Assembly (NCBI GenBank): GCA_017523185.1
Contig: JAFWXB010000423.1
Coordinates: 1 to 6,632, forward strand
DNA: 6,632 bases
Direction: 5' to 3'
Origin: Lachnospiraceae bacterium
GTDB taxonomy: Bacteria; Bacillota_A; Clostridia; Lachnospirales; Lachnospiraceae
Below, piece after piece: positions 1 through 6,172 of this stretch. A model generated the notes under the pieces. It did no database searches. It had not been told where the DNA came from and worked only from the letters and a program-made list of their open reading frames with translations. A program made the position numbers and the translations under genes. Each line of letters opens with the position of its first letter. Positions within the stretch are counted from its first letter, which is position 1.

Positions 1-1
1 T

Positions 2-805
2 ATTGATGCATCTGCTCCGGAAAGTATTCATTTGTGTGACTTCCCAACAGTAGATGAATCACAGATTGATAAAGAACTGGAAAAATACATGGACCAAGTA
101 TTAAAGATTGTTGTAATGGGTCGTGCTTGCAGAAATAATGCAAATATCAAAAACCGTCAGCCAATCGGTCAGATGTATGTAAAAGCACCGGAAAACTTAA
201 GCGATTTTTATGTAGATATTATTGCAGAAGAATTAAATGTAAAATCTGTAATTTTTAAAGAAGATGTTTCTTCTTACACAAGTTATCAATTTAAACCACA
301 GCTTCGTACCGTTGGACCAAAATTTGGTAAGTTTTTAAAACAAATCCAAAAAACATTGGCAGAACTTGACGGAAATAAAGCAATGGCTGAATTAAAATCC
401 ACAGGTGTGTTAAAACTTTCTAATATCAGCGATGAAGTTGTATTGGCAGAAGAAGATTTGTTAATCACAATGACACAAATGGAAGGATTTATTACAGAAG
501 GCGACAACTATGTAACAGTTGTACTTGATACAAAACTTACACCGGAATTATTGGAAGAAGGTTTTGTGCGTGAATTAATCAGTAAAATTCAGACCATGCG
601 TAAAGAAGCAGGATTCGAAGTAATGAATCATATTGCCGTATCTTATATGGCTGATGATAAAGTATCTGCTATTTTTGAAAAAAATGCGAAAGCAATTATG
701 TCAGAAGTATTAGCAGATGAAATCGTAGCAGGAACATTAACCGGTTACGAAAAACAATGGAACATTAATGGCGAAATGGTAAAACTTGCCGTGTTAAAAC
801 GATAG
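2..805 (+). CDS. ileS: Isoleucyl-tRNA synthetase, C-terminal part (5' end outside window)
   Basis: Charges tRNA-Ile with isoleucine in the cytosol. The frame is open from the first complete codon at position 2 to the TAG at 803-805, giving 267 residues with no start, so this is the 3' end of a longer gene. The fragment opens with APESIHLCDFP, followed by the anticodon-binding region (RACRNNANIKNRQPIGQMYV). It ends in the tail domain typical of type 2, eukaryote-like IleS (GFVRELISKIQTMRKEAGFEV). The CxxC zinc-binding tail of type 1 bacterial IleS is absent, which supports the type 2 assignment; family knowledge links type 2 enzymes to low mupirocin sensitivity. The catalytic HIGH and KMSKS regions lie outside the window. 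The TTG at 32 is an internal leucine codon, not a start. The next gene begins 17 bp downstream. Confidence 0.93.
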   Translation: MDASAPESIHLCDFPTVDESQIDKELEKYMDQVLKIVVMGRACRNNANIKNRQPIGQMYVKAPENLSDFYVDIIAEELNVKSVIFKEDVSSYTSYQFKPQLRTVGPKFGKFLKQIQKTLAELDGNKAMAELKSTGVLKLSNISDEVVLAEEDLLITMTQMEGFITEGDNYVTVVLDTKLTPELLEEGFVRELISKIQTMRKEAGFEVMNHIAVSYMADDKVSAIFEKNAKAIMSEVLADEIVAGTLTGYEKQWNINGEMVKLAVLKR

Positions 806-810
806 GAGAG
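804..810 (+). promoter_or_regulatory. Ribosome binding site of glgP, overlapping the ileS stop
   Basis: AGGAGAG lies across the ileS stop codon and is the only purine-rich Shine-Dalgarno before the phosphorylase ATG. The spacing of about 12 nt is longer than usual. The overlap and the 17-bp gap suggest that the two genes share a transcript. Confidence 0.6.
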
Positions 811-822
811 AAAAGTTAAATT

Positions 823-3297
823 ATGAGAGACAATGTTTTTAACAAAAAAGTATTTGTAAAATCTGTAAAAGACAACTTAAAACACGACTACCGTAAAACA
901 TTACAGGAAGCTAGTCAACAAGAACTTTATCAGGCTGTTTCCCGTGCTGTAAAAGACGTAGTAATGGACGAATGGCTTGCAACACAGCAGGCATTTGACA
1001 AACAGGACCCAAAAACTGTTTACTATATGTCTATGGAATTTTTAATGGGTCGTGCATTAGGTAACAACTTAATCAATCTTTGTGCTTATAAAGAAGTACA
1101 AGAAGCATTAGAAGAAATCGGTTTAGATTTGAATATACTTGAAGACCAAGAACCAGACCCAGCTTTAGGAAATGGTGGTTTAGGACGTCTTGCAGCTTGC
1201 TTTATGGATTCTCTTGCATCTTTAGGTTATGCAGCATATGGTTGTGGTATCCGTTACCGTTATGGTATGTTTAAACAGCAGATTACAGATGGTTTCCAGA
1301 TTGAAGTACCGGATAATTGGTTAGAACAGGGATATCCATTTGAACTTCGCCGTCCGGAATACAGCTATGAAGTAAAATTTGGTGGAAAAGTAAGAGAATA
1401 TACAGATGAATATGGCAATTTAAAACATGCACATGAAAATTATGAATCTATCATGGCAGTTGCATATGATATGCCAATCGTAGGTTATAATAACCATGTA
1501 GTAGATTCTCTTATTATTTGGGACGCACAGCCAAAAAACAGTTTTAAATTAAAAGAATTTAATGAAGGAAAGTTTGAACAGGCGAAAAAAGAAGCAAACT
1601 TAGCTTATAGTTTAGTAGAAGTTCTTTATCCGAATGATAACCATGAAGATGGAAAAATCTTACGTTTAAAACAGCAGTATTTCTTTGTTTCTGCAAGTGT
1701 ACAGCGTGCGATTGCAAAATTTAAGAAAAACCACAATGATATTCATGACCTTCCAAAGAAAGTTGTATTCCAGATGAACGATACACATCCAACAGTTGCA
1801 GTTGCAGAACTTATGCGTATCTTACTTGATGAAGAAGGCTTAAGCTGGGAAGATGCATGGGATATTACAACAAAATGTGTAGCTTATACAAACCATACAA
1901 TTATGTCAGAAGCATTAGAAAAATGGCCAATTAACATTTTTAAAAAGCTTCTTCCACGCGTATATCAAATTGTAGAAGAAATCCATAAGAGATTTGTTCA
2001 GGAAATTGAAGCAAAATATCCGGGCAATCAGGAAAAAGTACGCAAAATGGCAATCCTTTGGGACGGTCAGGTAAAAATGGCACACCTTGCAATTTGTGCA
2101 GGATATTCTGTAAATGGTGTAGCAAGACTTCATACAGAAATTCTTATGAATCAGGAACTTCGTGATTTCTACGATATGTTCCCTGAAAAATTCAACAATA
2201 AAACAAATGGTATTACACAAAGACGTTTCTTAGGTCATGGAAATCCACTTCTTGCTGATTGGGTAACTAAGAAAATCGGTACTCGTGACTGGATGACAAA
2301 CCTTTCCTTAATGGAAAAATTAGTACCATTTGCAACAGATGCAAAAGCACAGAAAGAATTTATGGAAATCAAATTCCAGAATAAAGTACGTCTTGCAAAA
2401 TATATTAAAGAACACAATGGTATTGAAGTAGACCCGAACTCTATCTTTGATGTACAGGTAAAACGTTTACATGAATACAAACGTCAGTTTATGAATATTC
2501 TTCATATCATGTATCTTTATAACCAGATTAAAGAAAATCCAAATATGGAATTTTATCCAAGAACATTTATTTTTGGTGCAAAAGCAGCAGCAGGTTACAA
2601 AAATGCAAAATTAACAATTAAGTTAATTAACAGCGTAGCAGATGTAGTTAATAATGATGCTTCTATTAATGGAAAACTTAAAGTTGTATTTATTGAAGAT
2701 TACAGAGTATCCAATGCAGAATGGATTTTTGCTGCAGCAGATGTAAGTGAACAGATTTCTACAGCAAGTAAAGAAGCTTCCGGAACAGGTAATATGAAAT
2801 TTATGTTAAATGGTGCTCTTACTATTGGTACAATGGACGGTGCTAACGTAGAAATGTACGAAGAAGTTGGTGCAGACAATATCTTTATTTTCGGTATGAG
2901 TGCTGATGAAGTTATTAAACATGAACAATGTAAAGATTACAAACCAATTGAAATTTATAACTATGATGTAGATATTCGTAGAGTTGTAGACCAATTAACA
3001 GATGGCACATATTCTGCAAATAACAGAGAATTATTCCGTGACCTTTATAATTCTCTTTTCAGAAATGCAAATGGAAATGTTGCAGACAGATACTTTATCC
3101 TTGCAGACTTCCGTTCTTATGCAAATGCACATAAAAAAGTGGAAGCATACTACAAAAATACTTCTGCATGGGCACAGAGTGCAATTCTCAACGTAGCACA
3201 TGTAGGTAAATTCTCATCTGACAGAACTATTCAGGAATATGTAGATGACATTTGGAAATTAGACAAAGTAACTGTAGATATGACAGGATTAAACTAA
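823..3297 (+). CDS. glgP: Glycogen/alpha-glucan phosphorylase (GT35)
   Basis: PLP-dependent enzyme that removes glucose from the non-reducing ends of glycogen or maltodextrin with phosphate, giving glucose-1-phosphate in the cytosol. The 824 residues match full bacterial enzymes (about 800-815). Visible motifs are DPALGNGGLGRL at 112-123, the active-site stretch TNHTIMSEALEKWP with His358, KRLHEYKRQ at 547-555 (phosphate and PLP-phosphate contacts Lys547, Arg548, Lys553), and the PLP-lysine signature EASGTGNMKFMLNGA with Lys659. The spacing of Lys547, Arg548, Lys553 and Lys659 equals that of the muscle enzyme. It could prefer maltodextrin over glycogen; sequence alone does not decide. The ATG at 823 is preceded by AGGAG at 804-808, which overlaps the ileS stop and sits rather far away (14 nt). 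The gene ends in TAA TAA. No glycogen-pathway partner is visible nearby, and no strong terminator follows. Confidence 0.96.
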   Translation: MRDNVFNKKVFVKSVKDNLKHDYRKTLQEASQQELYQAVSRAVKDVVMDEWLATQQAFDKQDPKTVYYMSMEFLMGRALGNNLINLCAYKEVQEALEEIGLDLNILEDQEPDPALGNGGLGRLAACFMDSLASLGYAAYGCGIRYRYGMFKQQITDGFQIEVPDNWLEQGYPFELRRPEYSYEVKFGGKVREYTDEYGNLKHAHENYESIMAVAYDMPIVGYNNHVVDSLIIWDAQPKNSFKLKEFNEGKFEQAKKEANLAYSLVEVLYPNDNHEDGKILRLKQQYFFVSASVQRAIAKFKKNHNDIHDLPKKVVFQMNDTHPTVAVAELMRILLDEEGLSWEDAWDITTKCVAYTNHTIMSEALEKWPINIFKKLLPRVYQIVEEIHKRFVQEIEAKYPGNQEKVRKMAILWDGQVKMAHLAICAGYSVNGVARLHTEILMNQELRDFYDMFPEKFNNKTNGITQRRFLGHGNPLLADWVTKKIGTRDWMTNLSLMEKLVPFATDAKAQKEFMEIKFQNKVRLAKYIKEHNGIEVDPNSIFDVQVKRLHEYKRQFMNILHIMYLYNQIKENPNMEFYPRTFIFGAKAAAGYKNAKLTIKLINSVADVVNNDASINGKLKVVFIEDYRVSNAEWIFAAADVSEQISTASKEASGTGNMKFMLNGALTIGTMDGANVEMYEEVGADNIFIFGMSADEVIKHEQCKDYKPIEIYNYDVDIRRVVDQLTDGTYSANNRELFRDLYNSLFRNANGNVADRYFILADFRSYANAHKKVEAYYKNTSAWAQSAILNVAHVGKFSSDRTIQEYVDDIWKLDKVTVDMTGLN

Positions 3298-3313
3298 TAA
3301 AAAAGTATTTAAA

Positions 3314-3444
3314 TAACGTGAGTTCGACAAAATACTAAAAATGTAAAAAAGTATAGATTTGATTATCAAACTACAATTTTTATAAAATATTTCTTTGTTT
3401 TTATATAATTCTTCTGAAATATTTTAATTATCCAACTCACGTTA
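3314..3444. repeat. 131-bp AT-rich unit bounded by a perfect 11-bp inverted repeat
   Basis: TAACGTGAGTT at 3314-3324 is exactly complementary to AACTCACGTTA at 3434-3444. Inside are a second perfect 11-bp inverted repeat (3383-3393 with 3416-3426) and a 6-bp palindrome with a 1-nt centre (3358-3370). There is no ORF of note. If the outer TA on each side is a target duplication, the unit reads as a TA-flanked miniature element with 9-bp termini ACGTGAGTT, in the manner of IS630/mariner-type MITEs. It may instead simply form a folded RNA at the end of the glgP transcript. Only one copy lies in the window, so mobility is inferred, not shown. Confidence 0.45.
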
Positions 3445-3506
3445 AACATGTAAATATAATATATTATAGAAGATAACTTTTTTGATATAGAAATTAGTTT
3501 AAAATT

Positions 3507-3511
3507 AAGGA
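3507..3511 (+). promoter_or_regulatory. Ribosome binding site of the TraX-family gene
   Basis: AAGGA with a 7-nt spacer to the ATG at 3519 supports that start. The next in-frame ATG (residue 26) would remove the conserved GISGFSLK stretch, so the upstream start is preferred. Confidence 0.6.
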
Positions 3512-3518
3512 TTAAAAA

Positions 3519-4379
3519 ATGAATAATGTAAATTATAATTTACAGTCAGAAAATGCCACGCAAAAACGTGGCATTTCTGGCTTTTCTTTAAAAATGATAG
3601 CTGTTGTCACAATGTTTATCGACCATTTTGCAGCAGTTGTTTTGCTACGACTTTTATATGCTTCGTATGATGTAAGAGGAGCAATGTTTCAAAGTGAACA
3701 TATAGGAGATAAACTTATTATATGGACATTTGAACATCAGGATATGTTATGGAATGTCTATGAAACCATGCGTTTAATAGGTCGTATGGCATTTCCAATT
3801 TATTGTTTTCTTTTAGTACAAGGATTTTTGTATACACGCAATGTCAAGAAATATGCGTTTCGACTTTTTATCTTTTCTTTGATTTCCGAAATTCCATTTG
3901 ATTTTTCTTTGAATCAAACATGGTGGAATCCAACATATAATAATGTATTTTTTACATTATTATTAGGATTGTTATGTATTGTTTGTCTTTCATGGATAGA
4001 AAATGCACATAAAAAATGGCAAGTACAAGAAAAAGATAAATTTATCGGTTGGGTGCTTCGAATTGGAACTTCTTTTATTGTAGCATTAACAACATTTTAT
4101 CTTGCAGAAAATGTACTTTATACCGATTATGGTTTTGCAGGAGTTTTAGCAATTGTACTTATTTATCTATTCCGAGAACAACCAATGATAGGATTTATTT
4201 TATGTATTATGGCACTTGGAGAATTTTCAAGTGATACAGAATATGCTGCACTTTTAATGTTAATTCCATTGTATCTTTATAATGGAACAAGAGGAAAACA
4301 AGTAAAATACTTTTTCTACGCCTTTTATCCAATTCATTTATTTGCGTTTGGGCTGATTTGTATGTGGCTTGGAGTGTAA
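3519..4379 (+). CDS. TraX-family polytopic membrane protein
   Basis: An integral membrane protein of 286 residues, recognised as TraX family (named after the F-plasmid pilin N-acetylation protein) from the ordered motifs GISGFSLKMIAVVTMFIDH (18-36), RLIGRMAFPIYCFLLVQGF (85-103), YAFRLFIFSLISEIPFDFS (112-130), YNNVFFTLLLGL and FYPIHL near the end (269-274). Hydrophobic stretches at about 25-48, 90-105, 112-126, 142-161, 177-196, 204-218, 222-235, 243-254 and 266-285 suggest eight or nine membrane spans. Chromosomal homologues are common in Firmicutes without conjugation genes, and no tra genes are visible here. The substrate is therefore unknown, and pilin acetylation should not be assumed. 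A strong hairpin lies within codons 11-20. The gene stands alone, with gaps of 221 bp before and 302 bp after it. Confidence 0.88.
   Translation: MNNVNYNLQSENATQKRGISGFSLKMIAVVTMFIDHFAAVVLLRLLYASYDVRGAMFQSEHIGDKLIIWTFEHQDMLWNVYETMRLIGRMAFPIYCFLLVQGFLYTRNVKKYAFRLFIFSLISEIPFDFSLNQTWWNPTYNNVFFTLLLGLLCIVCLSWIENAHKKWQVQEKDKFIGWVLRIGTSFIVALTTFYLAENVLYTDYGFAGVLAIVLIYLFREQPMIGFILCIMALGEFSSDTEYAALLMLIPLYLYNGTRGKQVKYFFYAFYPIHLFAFGLICMWLGV
3551..3576 (+). other. Perfect 10-bp hairpin inside the 5' coding part of the TraX-family gene
   Basis: AAATGCCACG (3551-3560) pairs fully with CGTGGCATTT (3567-3576) around the 6-nt loop CAAAAA. It is followed by pyrimidine- and T-rich sequence (CTGGCTTTTCTTT). It covers codons 11-20, just before the conserved start of the family. 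It resembles an attenuator or terminator and could affect translation of the early codons. Its function is not shown. Confidence 0.6.
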
Positions 4380-4504
4380 GACTGAAAATAAATATAGTTT
4401 TTTGGTATATAAATAGACAAAATGGAATATGTCTGTTAAAATTGGAATAGATGAAAAATTTGGTATTTTTAGAAGATGAGATAGGTATTTGAATGCAGAC
4501 AAAT

Positions 4505-4556
4505 AATCCCCCACGTTAAATGCGTAGAGCATTAAGGAGAGGGTAGGGGGATTTTT
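4505..4556 (+). terminator. Terminator-like two-stem hairpin after the TraX-family gene
   Basis: AATCCCCC (4505-4512) pairs with GGGGGATT (4546-4553). The enclosed part holds a second stem, AATGC (4519-4523) with GCATT (4529-4533), and T residues run at 4552-4556. It lies 125 nt after the traX stop. It could end the traX transcript or be the first module of the leader of the next gene. The internal loop is larger than in a plain terminator, so the call is moderate. Confidence 0.45.
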
Positions 4557-4557
4557 G

Positions 4558-4652
4558 TGTCAGTTGGAGATGCAAGCTCCAACTGACAAGCAACGAAGTT
4601 GCCTGCGTTTATGAGCAAGTAGCGAAAGCGGATTGCGAATGTCCGCTTTACT
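4558..4652 (+). promoter_or_regulatory. Hairpin-rich leader of the PocR-domain gene
   Basis: Three stem-loops follow each other. A 12-bp perfect stem (4558-4569 with 4577-4588) has a 7-nt loop ATGCAAG. A short GCAAC-GAA-GTTGC hairpin spans 4590-4602. An 8-bp stem AAAGCGGA (4625-4632) with TCCGCTTT (4642-4649) can be extended by AGT (4618-4620) with ACT (4650-4652) across a 4-nt bulge. The segment is clearly richer in G and C than the DNA on either side. I do not recognise a known riboswitch class. It could be a structured 5' leader, an intergenic repeat cluster, or a remnant of a mobile element. The first part of the gap (4380-4504) is AT-rich and I see no gene or clear promoter in it. Confidence 0.55.
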
Positions 4653-4669
4653 AGGTTTTATTAAGAAAA

Positions 4670-4674
4670 GGGGG
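4670..4674 (+). promoter_or_regulatory. G-tract ribosome binding site of the PocR-domain gene
   Basis: AAGAAAAGGGGGC precedes the ATG at 4682, with a 7-nt spacer after the five G residues. This is an unusual all-G core, and it equals the G5 tract at 4546-4550 that pairs with C5 at 4508-4512, so the two could compete for the same C tract. Confidence 0.55.
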
Positions 4675-4681
4675 CATTTTT

Positions 4682-5461
4682 ATGGTAATTCAGGATTTTA
4701 CGGATATGGTAAAATTTGAACAAATTATTTCAAACTGGGCAAAAGCAACAGGTCTTGCAACAGTAGCAGTAGGTGCAGATGGAAAATATATTCCCAAATG
4801 CTATAATTTTACAGATTTTTGTATTAACTTAACAAGAGGCTGTAATGAAGGAAAACGTCGTTGTGAAAAATGCGATAGAGAAGGAAAAGGTGTTTATCAT
4901 TGTCACGCAGGATTGATTGATTTTGGGATTGACCTTATAGTAAATGGACAAAAAATGGGGTCAGTAATTGGTGGACAAGTATTGCCAAAAGCACCAAATA
5001 AAGAAAAATTTCGTGAAGTTGCAAGAGAATTGGGTATTGATGAAGATGTTTATCTTAGAGCATTAGACAAAGTACCTGTAAGAACAGAAGATGTTATCAA
5101 TGCATCTGCCCAACTTTTAGGAGAAGTTATGAATGACTTCATCAATTCGGAATATAATGCAAAGTACAATGTAAAACTTCTGAAAAATATGACAGAAGGT
5201 GTAAGACAATGCGAAGAATTAGTAGCCAAAATTCAGAAAAATACAGACGAATTAAACCATATTCAGCATAGACAAAATATTTTAGCATTAAATGCAAGCA
5301 TAGAAGCTGCACGAGCAGGCGAAATGGGCAGAGGATTTAATGTTGTTGCAAAACAAGTAGGTGACCTTTCTGTAGAAAGCCGTCAGTTAAATGAACAAAT
5401 TGCAAATAATGTTACTCGTATCTCTGAAATAGTGCATGGTATGGCAGTAAATAACGAATAA
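4682..5461 (+). CDS. PocR sensory-domain protein with a minimal MCP signalling hairpin
   Basis: A predicted cytosolic signalling protein of 259 residues. Residues about 1-160 match the PocR ligand-binding domain (PAS-like fold; in Salmonella PocR it senses propanediol): Cys40, Cys47, Cys54, Cys61-x2-Cys64, then [19 protein letters not shown] with Cys74, and [13 protein letters not shown]. Residues about 170-259 are the tip of a methyl-accepting chemotaxis signalling domain, with [16 protein letters not shown] at 199-214 and [15 protein letters not shown] after it, the CheA/CheW-binding turn. There is no membrane segment or signal peptide. Each arm of the MCP hairpin is only about 40-45 residues, much shorter than in full chemoreceptors, so methylation helices are largely missing. 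It may couple a small-molecule or redox signal to chemotaxis; the ligand is unknown. The start is supported by a G-rich Shine-Dalgarno. A strong terminator hairpin follows the stop. Confidence 0.88.
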   Translation: MVIQDFTDMVKFEQIISNWAKATGLATVAVGADGKYIPKCYNFTDFCINLTRGCNEGKRRCEKCDREGKGVYHCHAGLIDFGIDLIVNGQKMGSVIGGQVLPKAPNKEKFREVARELGIDEDVYLRALDKVPVRTEDVINASAQLLGEVMNDFINSEYNAKYNVKLLKNMTEGVRQCEELVAKIQKNTDELNHIQHRQNILALNASIEAARAGEMGRGFNVVAKQVGDLSVESRQLNEQIANNVTRISEIVHGMAVNNE

Positions 5462-5528
5462 GTTGAGATTATAAAAGGCTTATTGGAACATAGAATTTAT
5501 AAATAAAATATAGTATTTACTGACTACT

Positions 5529-5553
5529 CCCACGGGCAAGCCCGTGGGTTTTT
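5529..5553 (+). terminator. Intrinsic terminator of the PocR-domain gene
   Basis: CCCACGGG (5529-5536) pairs with CCCGTGGG (5541-5548) around CAAG, and five T residues follow. It lies 67 nt after the stop at 5461, well placed to end that transcript. Read on the minus strand, the same hairpin is followed by AGTAGTCA, a layout that recalls right ends of IS200/IS605 elements, so it may have come from a mobile element. Confidence 0.8.
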
Positions 5554-5663
5554 CGCCACATAATTATAACATAGTGGATTGTATTTATATTTTTTAGGAA
5601 CTGATAGCCTTTTTATTTTATAAGATATTTTTTTTGGATAATATGAAATACTATACAATCTTT

Positions 5664-5981
5664 TTAGGCATAATAAAACTTTTTGTGATAAAAATAGTTG
5701 CTATTTTGTCTTTTTTTTGTTTGATTTAAAATAGTAATTTCATACTCTTTTTCAATATATTTAATATATATTGGTAGTTTACTCATGGTTTTTATGATGG
5801 CTGTGTCACCATTACTTTTGGAAAAATTTATAGCATGATTCAGAGTTACTCCTTTTCCAAAATAATATTGAACGCCTTTTCGATAATTTTGGTTAAATAA
5901 GAAATACTCGTTACTATTTGTTGCAAGATAAAAGCTGTGGATTCCTTTTTGTATTGGTTTACAATAGATAATTGGTGTCAT
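5664..5981 (-). CDS. Small basic hypothetical protein
   Basis: A predicted soluble protein of 105 residues with no signal peptide or membrane segment. Aromatic and basic residues are frequent: YCKPIQKGIHSFYL near the N-terminus, EYFLFNQNYRKGVQYYF in the middle, then TMSKLPIYIKYIEKEY and LNQTKKR. The pattern looks like a conserved small Clostridia protein that I cannot name, and no function should be inferred. The last 14 or so residues after TKKR are low in complexity and may be a lineage-specific tail. The start is supported by AAAGGAAAG just upstream on the minus strand (about 5989-5997). The gene is divergent from the XRE regulator at 6173. The 202-bp gap on its 3' side (5462-5663) is AT-rich and holds only the 5529-5553 hairpin. 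Confidence 0.72.
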   Translation of the reverse strand: MTPIIYCKPIQKGIHSFYLATNSNEYFLFNQNYRKGVQYYFGKGVTLNHAINFSKSNGDTAIIKTMSKLPIYIKYIEKEYEITILNQTKKRQNSNYFYHKKFYYA

Positions 5982-6004
5982 AATGATTCTTTCCTTTCAG
6001 ATAA

Positions 6005-6034
6005 ATAATTTTTTAAATTAAAAATAATTGACAA
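6005..6034 (-). promoter_or_regulatory. Candidate promoter of the minus-strand small gene
   Basis: On the minus strand TTGTCA (6034-6029) is followed after 18 nt by AATTAT (6010-6005), four of six matches to the -10 consensus. The predicted start of transcription falls just before the Shine-Dalgarno, giving a very short leader. AT-rich sequence makes chance matches easy, so confidence is low. Confidence 0.3.
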
Positions 6035-6057
6035 GTATATAAAATACGTGATAAAAT
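6028..6057 (+). promoter_or_regulatory. Candidate sigma-A promoter of the XRE regulator
   Basis: A perfect -35 TTGACA (6028-6033) and TAAAAT (6052-6057) stand 18 nt apart. This predicts a leader of about 110 nt before the regulator start. The -35 box overlaps that of the candidate promoter on the other strand, so one bound protein could affect both. Confidence 0.6.
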
Positions 6058-6160
6058 TAAAAATCACATAAACGTAGGCCTTACATTCTTTGGACCGGCA
6101 GAGGTACTGGAAATGACAATATGTCAGAGAATGTTGTAACTGTTGACATAGCATTTACCA

Positions 6161-6167
6161 AAGGAGG
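6161..6167 (+). promoter_or_regulatory. Ribosome binding site of the XRE regulator
   Basis: AAGGAGG is a near-perfect Shine-Dalgarno 5 nt before the ATG at 6173, which fixes the start. Confidence 0.85.
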
Positions 6168-6172
6168 CATAT

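Noticed and set aside
1915..2220. A minus-strand ORF of 101 codons inside glgP
   Set aside because: It is antisense to the conserved phosphorylase core, has no ribosome binding site and no family resemblance.
3304..3336. AGTATTT (3304-3310) pairing with AAATACT (3330-3336) as the glgP terminator
   Set aside because: The stem is only 7 bp, AT-rich, has a 19-nt loop and lacks a T tract.
3455..3460. TATAAT as the -10 box of a traX promoter
   Set aside because: No recognisable -35 box stands 16-18 nt upstream, and TATAAT-like words are frequent in this AT-rich gap.
3438..4520. The shared 9-mer CACGTTAAA (3438-3446 and 4512-4520) on both sides of traX as a direct repeat marking an insertion
   Set aside because: It is a single short match in AT-rich DNA, the surrounding bases differ, and each copy is part of a different hairpin arm.
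4558..4652. The hairpin chain as a CRISPR array, tRNA or known riboswitch
   Set aside because: The hairpins differ from each other and there are no regular repeats and spacers, no cloverleaf with an acceptor end, and no riboswitch core I recognise.
6143..6172. A second TTGACA (6143-6148) as a promoter directly before the regulator
   Set aside because: No acceptable -10 box lies 16-18 nt downstream, and the position would place the start of transcription inside the gene.
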